NCBI RefSeq assembly: GCF_009687865.1
Contig: NZ_BLAE01000068.1
Coordinates: 1-64,000 of the forward strand
Length of the DNA: 64,000 nucleotides
Source of the DNA: Acrocarpospora macrocephala
Lineage (GTDB): Bacteria > Actinomycetota > Actinomycetes > Streptosporangiales > Streptosporangiaceae
Direction of reading: 5' to 3'
Shown piece by piece: positions 55,677 to 64,000 of the stretch. Positions within the stretch are counted from its first letter, which is position 1. Every line of letters starts with the position of its first letter. The notes below the pieces were generated by a model. It made no database searches and had not been told where the DNA came from. It saw only the letters and a program-made list of their open reading frames with translations. The position numbers were made by a program, and so were the translations under genes.

Positions 55677-56768
55677 CTACGAGATCGATTGCCACCAGCC
55701 GTCCACCAGCGGCGGCTGATCCACCGCGACGCGCTCTCCGGGTTTGGGTACGGCCAGCCGTACCCCCCTGGCCTTGGCCTCGCGCCAGAGCCGGTCGACC
55801 GGCTCGCCCCAGGGGTGAAAGGCCAGGACGAACGTGCACCAGTGCACCGGGATCAGCAGTTTCGCCCGCAGGTCGAGATGGGCGGCGATGGCCTCTTCCG
55901 GAGTCATGTGAATGTCGGGCCAGCTCGGGCTGTACGCGCCGATCTGGATGAGCGCGAGATCGAACGGGCCGTGCTTCTCGCCGAGGTCGGCGTAGCCGGG
56001 GAAATAGCCGGAGTCACCGGTGTAGAAGACGCGGCGGGTCGCGCCGGAGATCACCCAGGAGCCCCAGAGGGTGCCGTTGCGGCGGAGCCCGCGGCCGGAG
56101 AAGTGCCGGGCCTCGGTGACGGTGAGGTGCAGGCCCGCGATGGTGACCGACTCGTTCCAGTCGAGTTCGACGATCCGGAACGACGGCACGCCCCAGCGCT
56201 CCAGGTGGGCGCCGACGCCGAGCGGGACCAGAAAGGGGGCGGACTGCAGGCCGACCAGGGCGCGGATCGTCTGCATGTCGAGGTGGTCGTAGTGGTCGTG
56301 GGAGATCACGATCGCGTCGACCTGGGGCAGGGTGTCGAGGCGGGCCGGGGGCTCGTGCAGGCGGCGGGGCCCGAGATGCGCGGCCGGGGAGCAGCGATCG
56401 CTCCACATCGGGTCGAACAGGACCCGGCGGCCCTCGATTTCGATCAGGGTGGACGCGTGGCCGTACCAGATGACGTCAAGGCTGCTCAGGGGCTTGACGG
56501 AGGGGGTCACCAGCGGGATGGGGCCGTGCGGTTTGCGTTGTTCGCGGCCTTCCATGAGGTCGCGCATGATCGGTTTGGTCTCGCCCGCGGGCGGCACCGT
56601 CGTCGGGTCCGAGTTCCGGAACGCCGTACCGTCGAACTGGGGTGAACGACGCACCCGTTCGGCCCGTTCCCCGGCGGGTTTCGCGCCCAGCGCGGCGGGA
56701 ATGTCCCGCATCGCCCAGGCGGCCCCCGCCGCCACCAATCCCGCTGCCAACCACCCCGATTTGCGCAT
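55677..56768 (-). CDS. Metallo-beta-lactamase-fold hydrolase (NAPE-PLD/UlaG-like)
   Basis: 363 residues. An N-terminal hydrophobic helix (WLAAGLVAAGAAWAM) is a membrane anchor or signal. The MBL motifs are SHDHYDHLD (HxHxDH), the strand GRRVLFDPMWSDRC, VFYTGDSGYFPGY and IPVHWCTFVLAFHPWGEP. The fold resembles N-acyl-phosphatidylethanolamine phospholipase D and other L-ascorbate-lactonase-like enzymes, so a membrane-lipid or lactone substrate is possible. Confidence 0.88.
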   Translation of the reverse strand: MRKSGWLAAGLVAAGAAWAMRDIPAALGAKPAGERAERVRRSPQFDGTAFRNSDPTTVPPAGETKPIMRDLMEGREQRKPHGPIPLVTPSVKPLSSLDVIWYGHASTLIEIEGRRVLFDPMWSDRCSPAAHLGPRRLHEPPARLDTLPQVDAIVISHDHYDHLDMQTIRALVGLQSAPFLVPLGVGAHLERWGVPSFRIVELDWNESVTIAGLHLTVTEARHFSGRGLRRNGTLWGSWVISGATRRVFYTGDSGYFPGYADLGEKHGPFDLALIQIGAYSPSWPDIHMTPEEAIAAHLDLRAKLLIPVHWCTFVLAFHPWGEPVDRLWREAKARGVRLAVPKPGERVAVDQPPLVDGWWQSIS

Positions 56769-56781
56769 ACCAAAGATGGTG

Positions 56782-57717
56782 TCACAAGGAGAGCGTCACG
56801 GTGATGGGGGCATGGTCGGAATCCGGCGTGTCGCGGCGCGCCGACGGCAGGTCGCCGACAGAGGGCAGGCCGTGGTCGATGATCGAGCGCACCGCCTGGA
56901 CCTTGCCGAGCAGGGCGCGGCTGATCAGGATGTGGTCGATCAGTTCGCGGCGGCCGTGGTAGACCCGGGAGAAGCGTTCCGCCTCGGGGATGCGCGGCGC
57001 GAGATTCCACAGCCGCCAGGCGTCGCCCCGATCCGGCACCCGCTCGCCCGGCGTGCCGATCTCCGAACCCGGCGGGCCCAGCAGGATCTGCGTGGTGGCG
57101 GCCTCGGGCTCGTCGTTCAGGTCGCCCAGAACGACCAGTGAGCGGCTCGTGCCCTGGCCGTCCAGGATCTGGTCGGCCAGGCCGCGTAACGTGACGGCTT
57201 CCGCGGTGCGGCGCATCAGGGCGTACGCGCCGACGCGGGCGCGTTCGCCCTCGTCCCGGGGGCTGAACCGGCCGCCGGGGAAGGAGAGCAGCTTGGACTT
57301 GAGGTGGGCGGCGACCACGACCAGGTCGGCGCCCGCCTGGACGGCGAGGACGCCGCGGCTGGTGTTGTTCACGGTGCCGCCGCCGTCGGTGCTCTGCACG
57401 GCTTGGAGCGGGCGCGGGAAGGTGGTGACGTCGTGCAGGACGGTCAGCGGGAGCCTGCTGATGAAGCCGACCCGGATGCCGCGGGCGTCGGGGTGCTGGG
57501 AGAGCTCGACGTGCCACTCCCCTTCGAGCAGCCCGACCAGGTCCAGCAGCGCCTCCGGCTCGCCGACCTCCTGCACGCCCAGCACGTCCGGCCCGATCTG
57601 CGTGATCGTCCCGGCGAGCGCTTTGAGTTTCGCCTCGTACGCGGCCTCGTCCCGGGGCCCGAACTCCCCGCCCGCCCGGTAGAGGTTCTCCAGATTCCAC
57701 GTGCCGACCACGACCAT
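56782..57717 (-). CDS. Endonuclease/exonuclease/phosphatase-family protein
   Basis: 311 residues from the ATG at 57717. VVVGTWNLENLYRAGGEFGP has the catalytic Asn, GPDVLGVQEVGEPEALLDLV the metal-binding Glu, VVVAAHLKSKL the His, LVVLGDLNDEP the DxN pair and SDHAPITVTLSL the final catalytic Asp-His. No signal peptide. It could be a nuclease or phosphodiesterase. It is 13 bp upstream of nothing on its own strand except the MBL hydrolase gene, with which it may be co-transcribed. Confidence 0.9.
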   Translation of the reverse strand: MVVVGTWNLENLYRAGGEFGPRDEAAYEAKLKALAGTITQIGPDVLGVQEVGEPEALLDLVGLLEGEWHVELSQHPDARGIRVGFISRLPLTVLHDVTTFPRPLQAVQSTDGGGTVNNTSRGVLAVQAGADLVVVAAHLKSKLLSFPGGRFSPRDEGERARVGAYALMRRTAEAVTLRGLADQILDGQGTSRSLVVLGDLNDEPEAATTQILLGPPGSEIGTPGERVPDRGDAWRLWNLAPRIPEAERFSRVYHGRRELIDHILISRALLGKVQAVRSIIDHGLPSVGDLPSARRDTPDSDHAPITVTLSL

Positions 57718-57815
57718 GACCGCTCCCGCCCCAGAGCAAATCCGGAAATTTCCAGCTTTCGTGGTCCCACTATGACGGCCTTCGCGCGGCCTGGCGACAG
57801 CTAAAGTGCGATGCG

Positions 57816-58451
57816 ATGACGAATCACCAAATATCAGCCCAGTGGCTCCCTCATCCAGCCGCCCCCAACCCCACCAGCGCCCCCAGCATCCCGGACACAC
57901 CCGACATCCCGGACACCCCCAACGCCGCGGACCTTCCCTACGCGCCCGTGGCGGACGCCTCTGATGCCCCTGGCTCCTCCGGCTTTCCCGCCCGCGCATT
58001 CACCTGCGCCTGCGGCCTCTCGCTCCCCGACGAGACCTCCGCCGAACTCCACGCCATGGAGCTCAACCTCTGCACCACCTGCTTCGGCACCACCCGCCAG
58101 GAACCCGTCCCCGGCTACACCCGCCCCTGCCCGGCCTGCGCCGCCACCGGCCGCCGTGGCCCCCAGCTCGTCTGGGAACTCGCCCACGCCGAAGCGGAAC
58201 GCGTCATCACCCTCCCCCTGATCCGCACCCTCCTCCCCTACCACCCCTTCCGCCTGTCCGAACTATCCGACAAGGTCCGCGCCCACCTGGGCCTCCCCCC
58301 AGGCCGCCTCCCCGTCGGCCCTCGAGTCCGCGACCTCCTCCTCCACCTCCAGTCCCAAGGCGAACTGGCCCTCCTCTCCGCCCCCGCCCGCCTCCTCCAA
58401 GGCACCGACGTAGTCCTCTACGACGACCCGCACTGGGTACGAACCACCTGA
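57816..58451 (+). CDS. Hypothetical protein with zinc-ribbon-like cysteines
   Basis: 211 residues. A disordered Pro/Asp/Ala-rich start (to about 60) precedes a cysteine cluster: ACGLSLP, then CTTCFGTT and CPACAATG, resembling a J-protein-type or rubredoxin-like zinc site. A helical C-terminal part (LSELSDKVRAHLGLPPGRLP, then VRDLLLHLQSQGELALLSAP) could bind protein or DNA. The family is not recognised. It is convergent with the Uma2 gene, 19 bp between stops. Confidence 0.6.
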   Translation: MTNHQISAQWLPHPAAPNPTSAPSIPDTPDIPDTPNAADLPYAPVADASDAPGSSGFPARAFTCACGLSLPDETSAELHAMELNLCTTCFGTTRQEPVPGYTRPCPACAATGRRGPQLVWELAHAEAERVITLPLIRTLLPYHPFRLSELSDKVRAHLGLPPGRLPVGPRVRDLLLHLQSQGELALLSAPARLLQGTDVVLYDDPHWVRTT

Positions 58452-58470
58452 TCCCGCATCCCGCTTTCGC

Positions 58471-59085
58471 TCAGAGCTGCGGCGCGACTTCCAGATCCGC
58501 CCAGAGCACCTCAATGGGGAAGGGAGCGGTGATGTTCACGGCGATTGGACCCATGTCGCGGTGGGTCGTGCCGATATGTATGTACGGACTATTGCGGCCC
58601 GCCAGCACATACCTATCGATCGAGACGGCCCCGATCTTGTTGAAGTCCACAATCCAGTAGTGCGGAATGCCAGCATCGGCGTAGTCGCCCATCTTGTGCA
58701 CACGATCACGGCGTGCTGACCAAGTTGAAAGCACCTCGACCACAATGACCACGTGTGCGGCTGCGAGCTGCTCGAACTCGGGCAGGCAGCGATGAAGGAC
58801 CGCATCAGGCTTGCGTGCGGTGGGGGGCACATCCCAGAGCAGAACATCTACTTCGGTGTTGGTCTCGTAGCTTTCGTCCCGGCCTGAACGCCGCACCTCG
58901 GCAATCGTTGCCTTCTCCAAGGCCGAAGACAGCCGCGTTGCCACCTTCTGGTGCTCTCGACTCCGTTGCTCACGCGGAACGACGAAGCCGTCCACGATCT
59001 CAAGATCACGCTGAATGTCCGGATCGATATCAAGGAACATGTCCCATGTGATCGGCTCGTGCTGTGGTTCGTGCCACACCGTCAC
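58471..59085 (-). CDS. Uma2-family (DUF820) restriction-endonuclease-fold protein
   Basis: 204 residues, GTG start. ITWDMFLDIDPDIQRDLEIV is the typical opening, REHQKVATRLSSALEK follows, and the PD-(D/E)xK core is KPDAVLH with VVIVVEVLSTWS and then RDRVHKMGDYADAGIPHYWI. Uma2 proteins are abundant, often multi-copy in actinomycetes and cyanobacteria, with unclear biological roles. No methyltransferase or toxin partner is adjacent. Confidence 0.88.
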   Translation of the reverse strand: MTVWHEPQHEPITWDMFLDIDPDIQRDLEIVDGFVVPREQRSREHQKVATRLSSALEKATIAEVRRSGRDESYETNTEVDVLLWDVPPTARKPDAVLHRCLPEFEQLAAAHVVIVVEVLSTWSARRDRVHKMGDYADAGIPHYWIVDFNKIGAVSIDRYVLAGRNSPYIHIGTTHRDMGPIAVNITAPFPIEVLWADLEVAPQL

Positions 59086-59204
59086 GCCGTCCTACCTCCG
59101 TGGTCGACGTCCACCGCCGCGCGCGATCCTACGGCTACCGCGACGAGACCAAGCGAGGTGAGCTGGGCGCGGAATTGTCGGTGGTGGTGGTTACGATCCC
59201 GGGC

Positions 59205-59540
59205 ATGGTGACTGTTGAGCTGATCAGGGCGGTTGCGTTGGGGCTGCCTCGGACTACGGAGCATCTGATCCGGGATCGGGTGAAGTTCCGGGTGGGGTCG
59301 ATCGTTTATGTGGCGGTTTCGCCGGATGAGACGTCGATGGGGTTTGGGTTTCCCAAGGAGGAGCGGGCGGCGCTGATCAAGGCTGAGCCGGAGAAGTTCT
59401 TCATGCCTCGGCCGTCTGATGAGCGTTATCGGTGGGTTCAGGCCTGGTTGGGGGCGTTGGACGAGGAGGAGGCTCGCGAGCTGGTGATCGAGGCATGGCG
59501 GATGTGTGTGCCCAAGAAGATCTCGGCGTTGGTGCCGTGA
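59205..59540 (+). CDS. MmcQ/YjbR-family protein
   Basis: 111 residues from the ATG at 59205. VELIRAVALGLPRTTEHLIR and FRVGSIVYVAVSPDETSMGF show the double-wing YjbR fold, and EARELVIEAWRMCVPKKISA ends it as usual. It is a CyaY-like small domain that probably binds DNA or protein; function unknown. The following 261 bp show no gene. Confidence 0.83.
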   Translation: MVTVELIRAVALGLPRTTEHLIRDRVKFRVGSIVYVAVSPDETSMGFGFPKEERAALIKAEPEKFFMPRPSDERYRWVQAWLGALDEEEARELVIEAWRMCVPKKISALVP

Positions 59541-59801
59541 CCGGCGGCTTGACCGGATGATCGTTGGCACCATGCGTCGTTTCTCCTGGACGTGGGAGCG
59601 GACTCGCCCACGATGCCGACACCAAAGAACGGGCGCCGTCGGTTCTGCCGGACGCGGAGCCGAGGGTGGCGGGCCGAGTTGTTCGCGAGTGACCTAGCAC
59701 ACGGCCTGGGGTGGGGCGCAGTCCGCGGGGGGCGGGTGGGCCGATGTGAGTTCTGGGTTTGTTGTGGTGGTTGGTGGGATTCGGATGGGTAAGGTTTGGT
59801 T

Positions 59802-60239
59802 GTGCGTGATCTAGGTGAGGATCCCCGGCCGGCTCGGGGGGCGGTTCGTGAGGTTCATCGGGTGGATCGGATGGCCTCGTTGGAGTATTCGCCGGATTTG
59901 GATGGGATGGCGGATCCGGGGGAGATCGTTTGGGCGTGGGTGCCCTACGAGGAGGATCCGGGGCGGGGGAAGGATCGGCCGCTGCTGGTCGTAGGGCGGC
60001 ATGGGCGGCGGTTGCTGGGGATGATGTTGTCCAGCAAGGGCGGCGGCGGGGACGAGTGGCTGGCGCTGGGGGCGGGGACGTGGGATCGCGAAGTGCGGCC
60101 GTCGTTCTTGCGGCTGGATCGGATATTCGAGCTGGATGAGTCCGACATCCGGCGTGAGGGCGCGATTCTCGATCGGGAGCGGTTCGTGAGGGTGGCCGCT
60201 GTTCTCATGCGTACACATGGGTGGGCGGCGGACGGATAG
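59802..60239 (+). CDS. PemK/MazF-family toxin-like protein
   Basis: 145 residues, GTG start at 59802. DPGEIVWAWVPYEEDPGRGK followed by DRPLLVVGRHGRRLLGMMLS is the N-terminal beta-barrel signature of MazF/PemK endoribonucleases. FVRVAAVLMRTHGWA is the final helix. No antitoxin gene lies upstream; the preceding 261 bp are empty, so it may be an orphan or a chromosomal MazF relative without toxicity. The N-terminal 40 residues are charged and variable. Confidence 0.75.
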   Translation: MRDLGEDPRPARGAVREVHRVDRMASLEYSPDLDGMADPGEIVWAWVPYEEDPGRGKDRPLLVVGRHGRRLLGMMLSSKGGGGDEWLALGAGTWDREVRPSFLRLDRIFELDESDIRREGAILDRERFVRVAAVLMRTHGWAADG

Positions 60240-60633
60240 AGCGTTCAGCACGTATCCGCATGTCGGCAGCCTTCCCGGTCGAAGGCACGGTCCGGCGCGC
60301 GGCGCTATCACCCGTGCGAAGTGCGGATCGGCGCCTTCAACGAAGGGTCGGCAGGGGTGAGTTGGCCGGTCAAAGTGACTGGCAGATGGCGAGCCAGTCC
60401 TCAAGTGACGCGCAGAAGGTGCGCCGCTCGGTCAAACAAGCGCAGAAGGTGAACCGGTCGTCAGGTGAGCTTGCTCCGCTTTGACGGACACTGGTCCTGC
60501 CCCGGTTTTACGGAATCAGCCCACAGGTGCCGCGCAGAAGGTAAGCCGTCCGTCGAGGGACACGTGCTGGCCGTCAAGTGACGCGCAGAAGGTGCGCCGG
60601 CGGCCAAGTGACGGGCAGAGGGTGAGTCGCCGG
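60240..60633. repeat. Degenerate tandem array of ~29-bp hairpin-forming repeats
   Basis: From about 60360, units resembling TCAAGTGACGCGCAGAAGG followed by TGCGCCG recur at roughly 29-bp steps. The best copies, near 60401 and 60575, each form GCGCA-N5-TGCGC (60410-60424 and 60583-60597). At least four more decayed copies occur (near 60371, 60430, 60525 and 60604). The array fills the space between two convergent genes and has no spacers like CRISPR and no continuous frame. The first 120 bp (60240-60359) are plain. Confidence 0.75.
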
Positions 60634-61341
60634 TCAGCTGTCGGTGGGGGTGGGGCGTTTGCGGCGGTGGCGGCCGGTTGAGGTGGCGAAGCGGCGGACG
60701 TGGAAGCCGGTGGCTATGACGGAGGCGGCGAGGGCCAGGGCTAGGACGGCGGTGGCGATCGTGGCGGTGGGGTCGAGGCCGCGGGTGGGGTTGGCGACGG
60801 CGGTGACCGCTTCGGGGCGGAGGTCGACGGTGGTGGGGGATGTGGTGAGGGTTTCGCGGACTTTGCGGGGGAGGCCGTAGCCGACGACCTTGGATTCGTC
60901 GCGGACCTTGCGCTTCAGCCAGACACGGTCAACATTTGCCTCGATTGTGTGGATTTTTCCGTTTTCGACCTTTTCGACTATTCCGACGTGGTCTATGCCT
61001 TTGATGTTGTCGCCGCCTGACCAGTCGAAGAAGACCAGGGCGCCGGGTTCTGGCTGGTCGGTCCAGGCCTGGTGCTGTTCGAACCAGCGGGCGTGGGAGG
61101 GGGTCCACGCGAACTCGCCGACGTAGTCGCTGACACCGGCCTGGTCGGCCGCCCAGGCGATGAACATGTCGCACCAGGGAGCGTTCCGGTATTGCGGGTC
61201 TTTGGTGAGGTCCGCGTACCAGGCACCGAACTTGGTGTGCTGGCCGGGCTTCTCCCGGTAACCGAGTTCCCTGGTGACGACGGTTAACAAGTCCTGCGTG
61301 ATGGTGTCGTCGTGGGAACGTTCCAGCAACACTGCCTCCAT
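60634..61341 (-). CDS. CHAP-domain protein with C-terminal membrane anchor
   Basis: 235 residues. The CHAP/NlpC fold contains APWCDMFIAWAADQAGVSDY (catalytic Cys), GALVFFDWSGGDNIKGIDHV (His of IDHVGIVE) and IHTIEANVDRVWLKRK. No N-terminal signal is present, but residues about 190-212 (ATIATAVLALALAASVIATG) form a helix followed by a basic tail. That is the pattern of a C-tail-anchored protein with the CHAP domain inside, or of non-classical export. CHAP enzymes cleave peptidoglycan peptides. It is divergent from the DUF3152 gene. Confidence 0.85.
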   Translation of the reverse strand: MEAVLLERSHDDTITQDLLTVVTRELGYREKPGQHTKFGAWYADLTKDPQYRNAPWCDMFIAWAADQAGVSDYVGEFAWTPSHARWFEQHQAWTDQPEPGALVFFDWSGGDNIKGIDHVGIVEKVENGKIHTIEANVDRVWLKRKVRDESKVVGYGLPRKVRETLTTSPTTVDLRPEAVTAVANPTRGLDPTATIATAVLALALAASVIATGFHVRRFATSTGRHRRKRPTPTDS

Positions 61342-61521
61342 AACCGCCCGATAACAATGGACTGTAGTTCGGAAATGTCGGACTCGCGGTGGTTTTTCGA
61401 GAAAGGTAGGTAGTCAGACTGGTGAGAAAGTACGAAACGCCAGCGTGATGGCCTAATCGTGTGATCGTTTTCCCGTATGATCAGGGTCCCCGGTGTCGGT
61501 TCGTGTGGTGGGAGAGAGCTC

Positions 61522-62307
61522 GTGGATCATCGTTTCCTGCTGGCGGCGGCGGGGATCGTTGTCATCGGGGTGGTCGGCGGCGCCGTACTGGCCCAAGTGG
61601 GGCCGCCGACGAAGCCGGCGGTGCTGGCGAAGGCCTCCGTCCCTACCATGCTCGCCCCGGCGATCACACCAACGACGAAGCCGACGGCGAAACCGGCACC
61701 GAAACCGACGGCGAAAGCGGCGAAGCCCGAGAGGCTGGTCGTGAACGGGCGGGTGCAGCCGGCACGGGTGAAGGTGCCGCAACGGGGCAAAGGCCACTAC
61801 TCGGTCGCGGCAGGGAGCGGGAAGGCGCGCGAGGGGCGCGGGAAAGAGATCCGCTACCTGGTCGAAGTGGAGAAGGGCCTGCCGTTCGAGGCCGGGGAGT
61901 TCGCCGACGAGGTGCATCGCATCCTGAACGACCATCGCGGGTGGGGGCGGTTCAAGCGGGTGGCGTCGGGTCCCGTCCAGGTCAGGGTGGCGCTGTCCAG
62001 CCCGCGTACCACCGACGCGCTGTGCCGGCCGTTGCGCACCTTCGGCGAGCTGTCCTGCTGGAACGGCAGCCGCGCGGTGATCAACGCGAGTCGCTGGGCG
62101 GAGGGGACGCCGAACTACGGGCGCGATCTCGCCTCCTACCGGGAATACCTGATCAGCCACGAGGTCGGCCATGGCCTCGGACACGGGCACGTCGGCTGTC
62201 CCGGGCCGGGAAAGCCCGCGCCCGTCATGATGCAGCAGACGAAGTCACTCGCCTCATGCAAGCCCAACCCCTGGCCCTACCCCGGACGGCTAAGGTCTGA
62301 GATATGA
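61522..62307 (+). CDS. DUF3152-family secreted or anchored metalloprotease-like protein
   Basis: 261 residues from the GTG at 61522 (GGGAGAG upstream). A single N-terminal helix (FLLAAAGIVVIGVVGGAVLA) is followed by a Pro/Lys/Ala-rich linker. The domain contains IRYLVEVEKGLPFEAGEFAD, then the zinc-binding EYLISHEVGHGLGHGHVGCP (HExGHxLGHxH, matrixin-like) and a terminal GPGKPAPVMMQQ with the Met-turn position. This is a cell-surface protein likely processing wall or extracellular substrates (inference). Its stop overlaps the next ATG (ATGA). Confidence 0.88.
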   Translation: MDHRFLLAAAGIVVIGVVGGAVLAQVGPPTKPAVLAKASVPTMLAPAITPTTKPTAKPAPKPTAKAAKPERLVVNGRVQPARVKVPQRGKGHYSVAAGSGKAREGRGKEIRYLVEVEKGLPFEAGEFADEVHRILNDHRGWGRFKRVASGPVQVRVALSSPRTTDALCRPLRTFGELSCWNGSRAVINASRWAEGTPNYGRDLASYREYLISHEVGHGLGHGHVGCPGPGKPAPVMMQQTKSLASCKPNPWPYPGRLRSEI

Positions 62308-63392
62308 ACGTGGATCGACTACAGGTCCTCGCCTACCGCGTCGCGGCCCAGCAGCTCGACCGCCCTGATCTTCCGCCCGCCCGCCTGGCCGTACTCGACC
62401 TGGGGGTGCAGGACACGCCGTATGGTTCGGCGCGCCTGGCCGTGTCGGCGCGGACCACGGCGGATCCGGATGACGACGCGCTCACCCTGGTCTGGTCGAC
62501 CCGCGGCGCGCCGCACCTGCACCGGACGGCCGACCTGCCCGCGCTGGCGGCCGCGCTCTGGCCGGTCAGCGACGCCGACGCGACGGCGCGGATCGCCACC
62601 ACGCAGATCCGCGAGGGGGCGAAGCTGGGGCTGACCGCGTTCCGCGCGGCGGCCAAGGCGATGCACGAGGTGGTCACCCGGCCGATGACGAAGGGCGAGG
62701 TCAGCACGGCGGTGAGCGCCCTGGTCCCGGAGGGCGTGACCTACTGGTGCCGCGGCTGCAACGCCCAGCACATCTCGGGCGCCCTGTTCCAGCAAGTGGG
62801 CCTGGCCGGTGGCGTACGGCTCGCGCCCAAAGGTTCGGCCACCACGCTGGCCCCGATTCCCGGGCGGCGTGACGTGCCCGCGCACTCGGTGGCGGCCGAT
62901 TCGGTCATCACGGCCTATCTGAAGCTCCTCGGCCCGGCCACCCCCGCCGAGGCCGCCAAGTTCATGGGCACCACGCCGACCGAGGTCAAACGGATGTGGC
63001 CGAAGGACTTAGCGGAGATCCGGGTGGACGGCCGCCGCGCGTGGCTTCCCGCCGACCAGGTCGACCTGCTGCTGGACGCGACCCGCCGGCCCCCGCTCCT
63101 ACGCCTCCTGCCCCCGTCCGACCCTTACCTCCAGGCCCGGGACCGCACCCTCCTCGTACCGGATAAGTCCCGTCACGCGGAGATCTGGCGCATGCTCGGC
63201 AATCCCGGCGCCGTCCTGCTGGACGGCGAGATCGCCGGGGTCTGGCGGGCCAAGACGGCCGGCAAGAACACCCTCGACGTGACCGTCACCGCGTTCGAAC
63301 CCCTCCCCCAGGAACCTCTCGAAGCCGAAGCGTCGAGAATCGCCACCCTCCGCGGCGCGCACAACGTCCGCATCCTGGACGCCAAAACCTAA
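62304..63392 (+). CDS. Winged-helix (HTH_42) AlkZ-related protein
   Basis: 362 residues. VLAYRVAAQQLDRP opens the family, with three tandem winged-helix modules. Conserved parts are DTPYGSARLAVSARTT, LVWSTRGAPHLHRTADLPAL, VTYWCRGCNAQHISGALFQQ and the C-terminal PDPYLQARDR-like SDPYLQARDRTLLVPDKSRH. AlkZ members are DNA glycosylases that open antibiotic-induced crosslinks or remove bulky alkyl adducts; whether this one is active is unknown. Coupled to the DUF3152 gene. Confidence 0.83.
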   Translation: MNVDRLQVLAYRVAAQQLDRPDLPPARLAVLDLGVQDTPYGSARLAVSARTTADPDDDALTLVWSTRGAPHLHRTADLPALAAALWPVSDADATARIATTQIREGAKLGLTAFRAAAKAMHEVVTRPMTKGEVSTAVSALVPEGVTYWCRGCNAQHISGALFQQVGLAGGVRLAPKGSATTLAPIPGRRDVPAHSVAADSVITAYLKLLGPATPAEAAKFMGTTPTEVKRMWPKDLAEIRVDGRRAWLPADQVDLLLDATRRPPLLRLLPPSDPYLQARDRTLLVPDKSRHAEIWRMLGNPGAVLLDGEIAGVWRAKTAGKNTLDVTVTAFEPLPQEPLEAEASRIATLRGAHNVRILDAKT

Positions 63393-63744
63393 CGAAGCGT
63401 CCCCAGGTTTCTCGCCGTTATCCGGCGCCGATCACGCCCGCTTCACTCCTCACCGTCCCGGCGCCAAGAAGGGCCAGCCGAGTGGGACGACGGCAAGTTA
63501 GGCATGTGGTCCAGCCTGCCCAGAATGAGCCAGGCGACGTGGAAGCAGACGCGATAGGCGCATGGTCCATCGCCGCTCGGAATGAGTCGGGCGATTGCGG
63601 CGTGGGCGTCGGAAGGAGTGCAAGCGACGGCACGGTAAACGCGGGGAGGGCCGCGCTCGGAAAGAGCCAGCCGACATGGGTGCAAGCGACGGCGCGGTAG
63701 GCGCGGGGAGGGTCGTGAGTTGGTCGAATTGAGGGGTGGGGTGG
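63393..63744. repeat. Intergenic degenerate repeats after the AlkZ-related gene
   Basis: About four decayed direct repeats of 55-80 bp fill 63470-63715. Each contains GAATGAGCC/GAGTCGG-like and GCAAGCGACGGC blocks followed by GGTARRCGCGGGGAGGG. The last two copies are the most alike. No gene is supported here, and the period and composition differ from the 60.4-kb array. Confidence 0.6.
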
Positions 63745-64000
63745 TTAGGCGGATTGGCGGATGACCAGGTCGGGTTCGAAGATCACTGAGGTTACGCGGC
63801 GGTCGGGGTCTTCGATGTGGGCGAGGAGGAGGCGGGACATTTCTGCGGACATGTCTTCGACGGGGTGGCGGACCGTGGTGAGGGGTGGGCGGCAGGCGAG
63901 GGCGGCGCTGCTGTCGTCGAAGCCGACGACGGCGAGGTCATGGGGGACGCGGAGGCCGTGGGACTGGGCGACGAGGAGGGCGCCCTGGGCCATCAGGTCG
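63745..64000 (-). CDS. LacI-family regulator, C-terminal part (5' end beyond the window)
   Basis: 85 residues of the sugar-binding domain, open through the right edge. DLMAQGALLVAQSHGLRVPH, VVGFDDSSAALACRPPLTTV, RHPVEDMSAEMSRLLL and VIFEPDLVIRQSA are the standard C-terminal LacI/GalR blocks. The DNA-binding half lies outside. It points away from the window, so its target is not seen. Confidence 0.92.
   Translation of the reverse strand, partial: DLMAQGALLVAQSHGLRVPHDLAVVGFDDSSAALACRPPLTTVRHPVEDMSAEMSRLLLAHIEDPDRRVTSVIFEPDLVIRQSA

Noticed and set aside
60360-60633. Possible CRISPR array
   Set aside because: Units are back to back, diverged from each other, with no unique spacers of constant size and no cas genes.

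Overview
The base composition, dense short-spaced genes, many GTG/TTG starts, a lone Lsr2-type nucleoid protein, a PHP/Lsr2/Tex/RecQ core set and secreted polysaccharide hydrolases indicate the chromosome of a high-GC filamentous actinomycete. A Streptosporangiaceae- or Streptomyces-like organism is my inference; no rRNA gene is present to settle it. I found no tRNA, rRNA or CRISPR array.

Layout. 1-6.4 kb: a divergent pair of glycoside hydrolases, a GH38 alpha-mannosidase running off the left edge and a secreted GH3 beta-glucosidase with a CBM2. 6.4-15.8 kb: a mixed accessory stretch with an ABC-F relic, a frameshifted FAD monooxygenase and its divergent TetR, a VOC/acyl-CoA ligase pair, an IS-end-bounded cassette carrying a non-transposase gene, a truncated HATPase gene, a reductase/LysR pair and about 1.1 kb of gene debris. 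15.8-20.7 kb: a compact minus-strand operon of lower GC that looks like a ribosomally synthesised peptide (RiPP) pathway: a 48-residue precursor, a B12-type radical SAM maturase, a 203-residue partner, a TPR protein and a cytochrome P450. Two 89%-identical 66-bp direct repeats lie on either side of it. This is the most interesting system in the window.

21-34 kb: small regulators and transporters, including a MarR with twin perfect operators, an MFS pump fused to a winged-helix-like domain and preceded by a 56-residue membrane peptide, Ppx/GppA, methyltransferases, an unpaired sensor kinase and an XRE-cupin regulator. 34.3-42.7 kb: a translationally coupled protocatechuate operon (pcaI-J-H-G-B-L-pobA) with a divergent double-module IclR regulator. 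It converts 4-hydroxybenzoate through protocatechuate to 3-oxoadipyl-CoA; the thiolase pcaF is not in the window. The pcaL 5' end carries an in-frame minisatellite.

42.8-64 kb: RecQ, an SDR/TetR pair behind two overlapping palindromes, a secreted GH18 chitinase with two FN3 domains, Tex, a DUF2278 protein, methionine aminopeptidase, a PHP phosphoesterase, Lsr2, metallo-hydrolases, an Uma2 nuclease-like protein, MazF/PemK-like and YjbR-like proteins, a tail-anchored CHAP protein beside a degenerate hairpin-repeat array, a DUF3152 metalloprotease-like protein, an AlkZ-related protein and the C-terminal end of a LacI regulator at the right edge.
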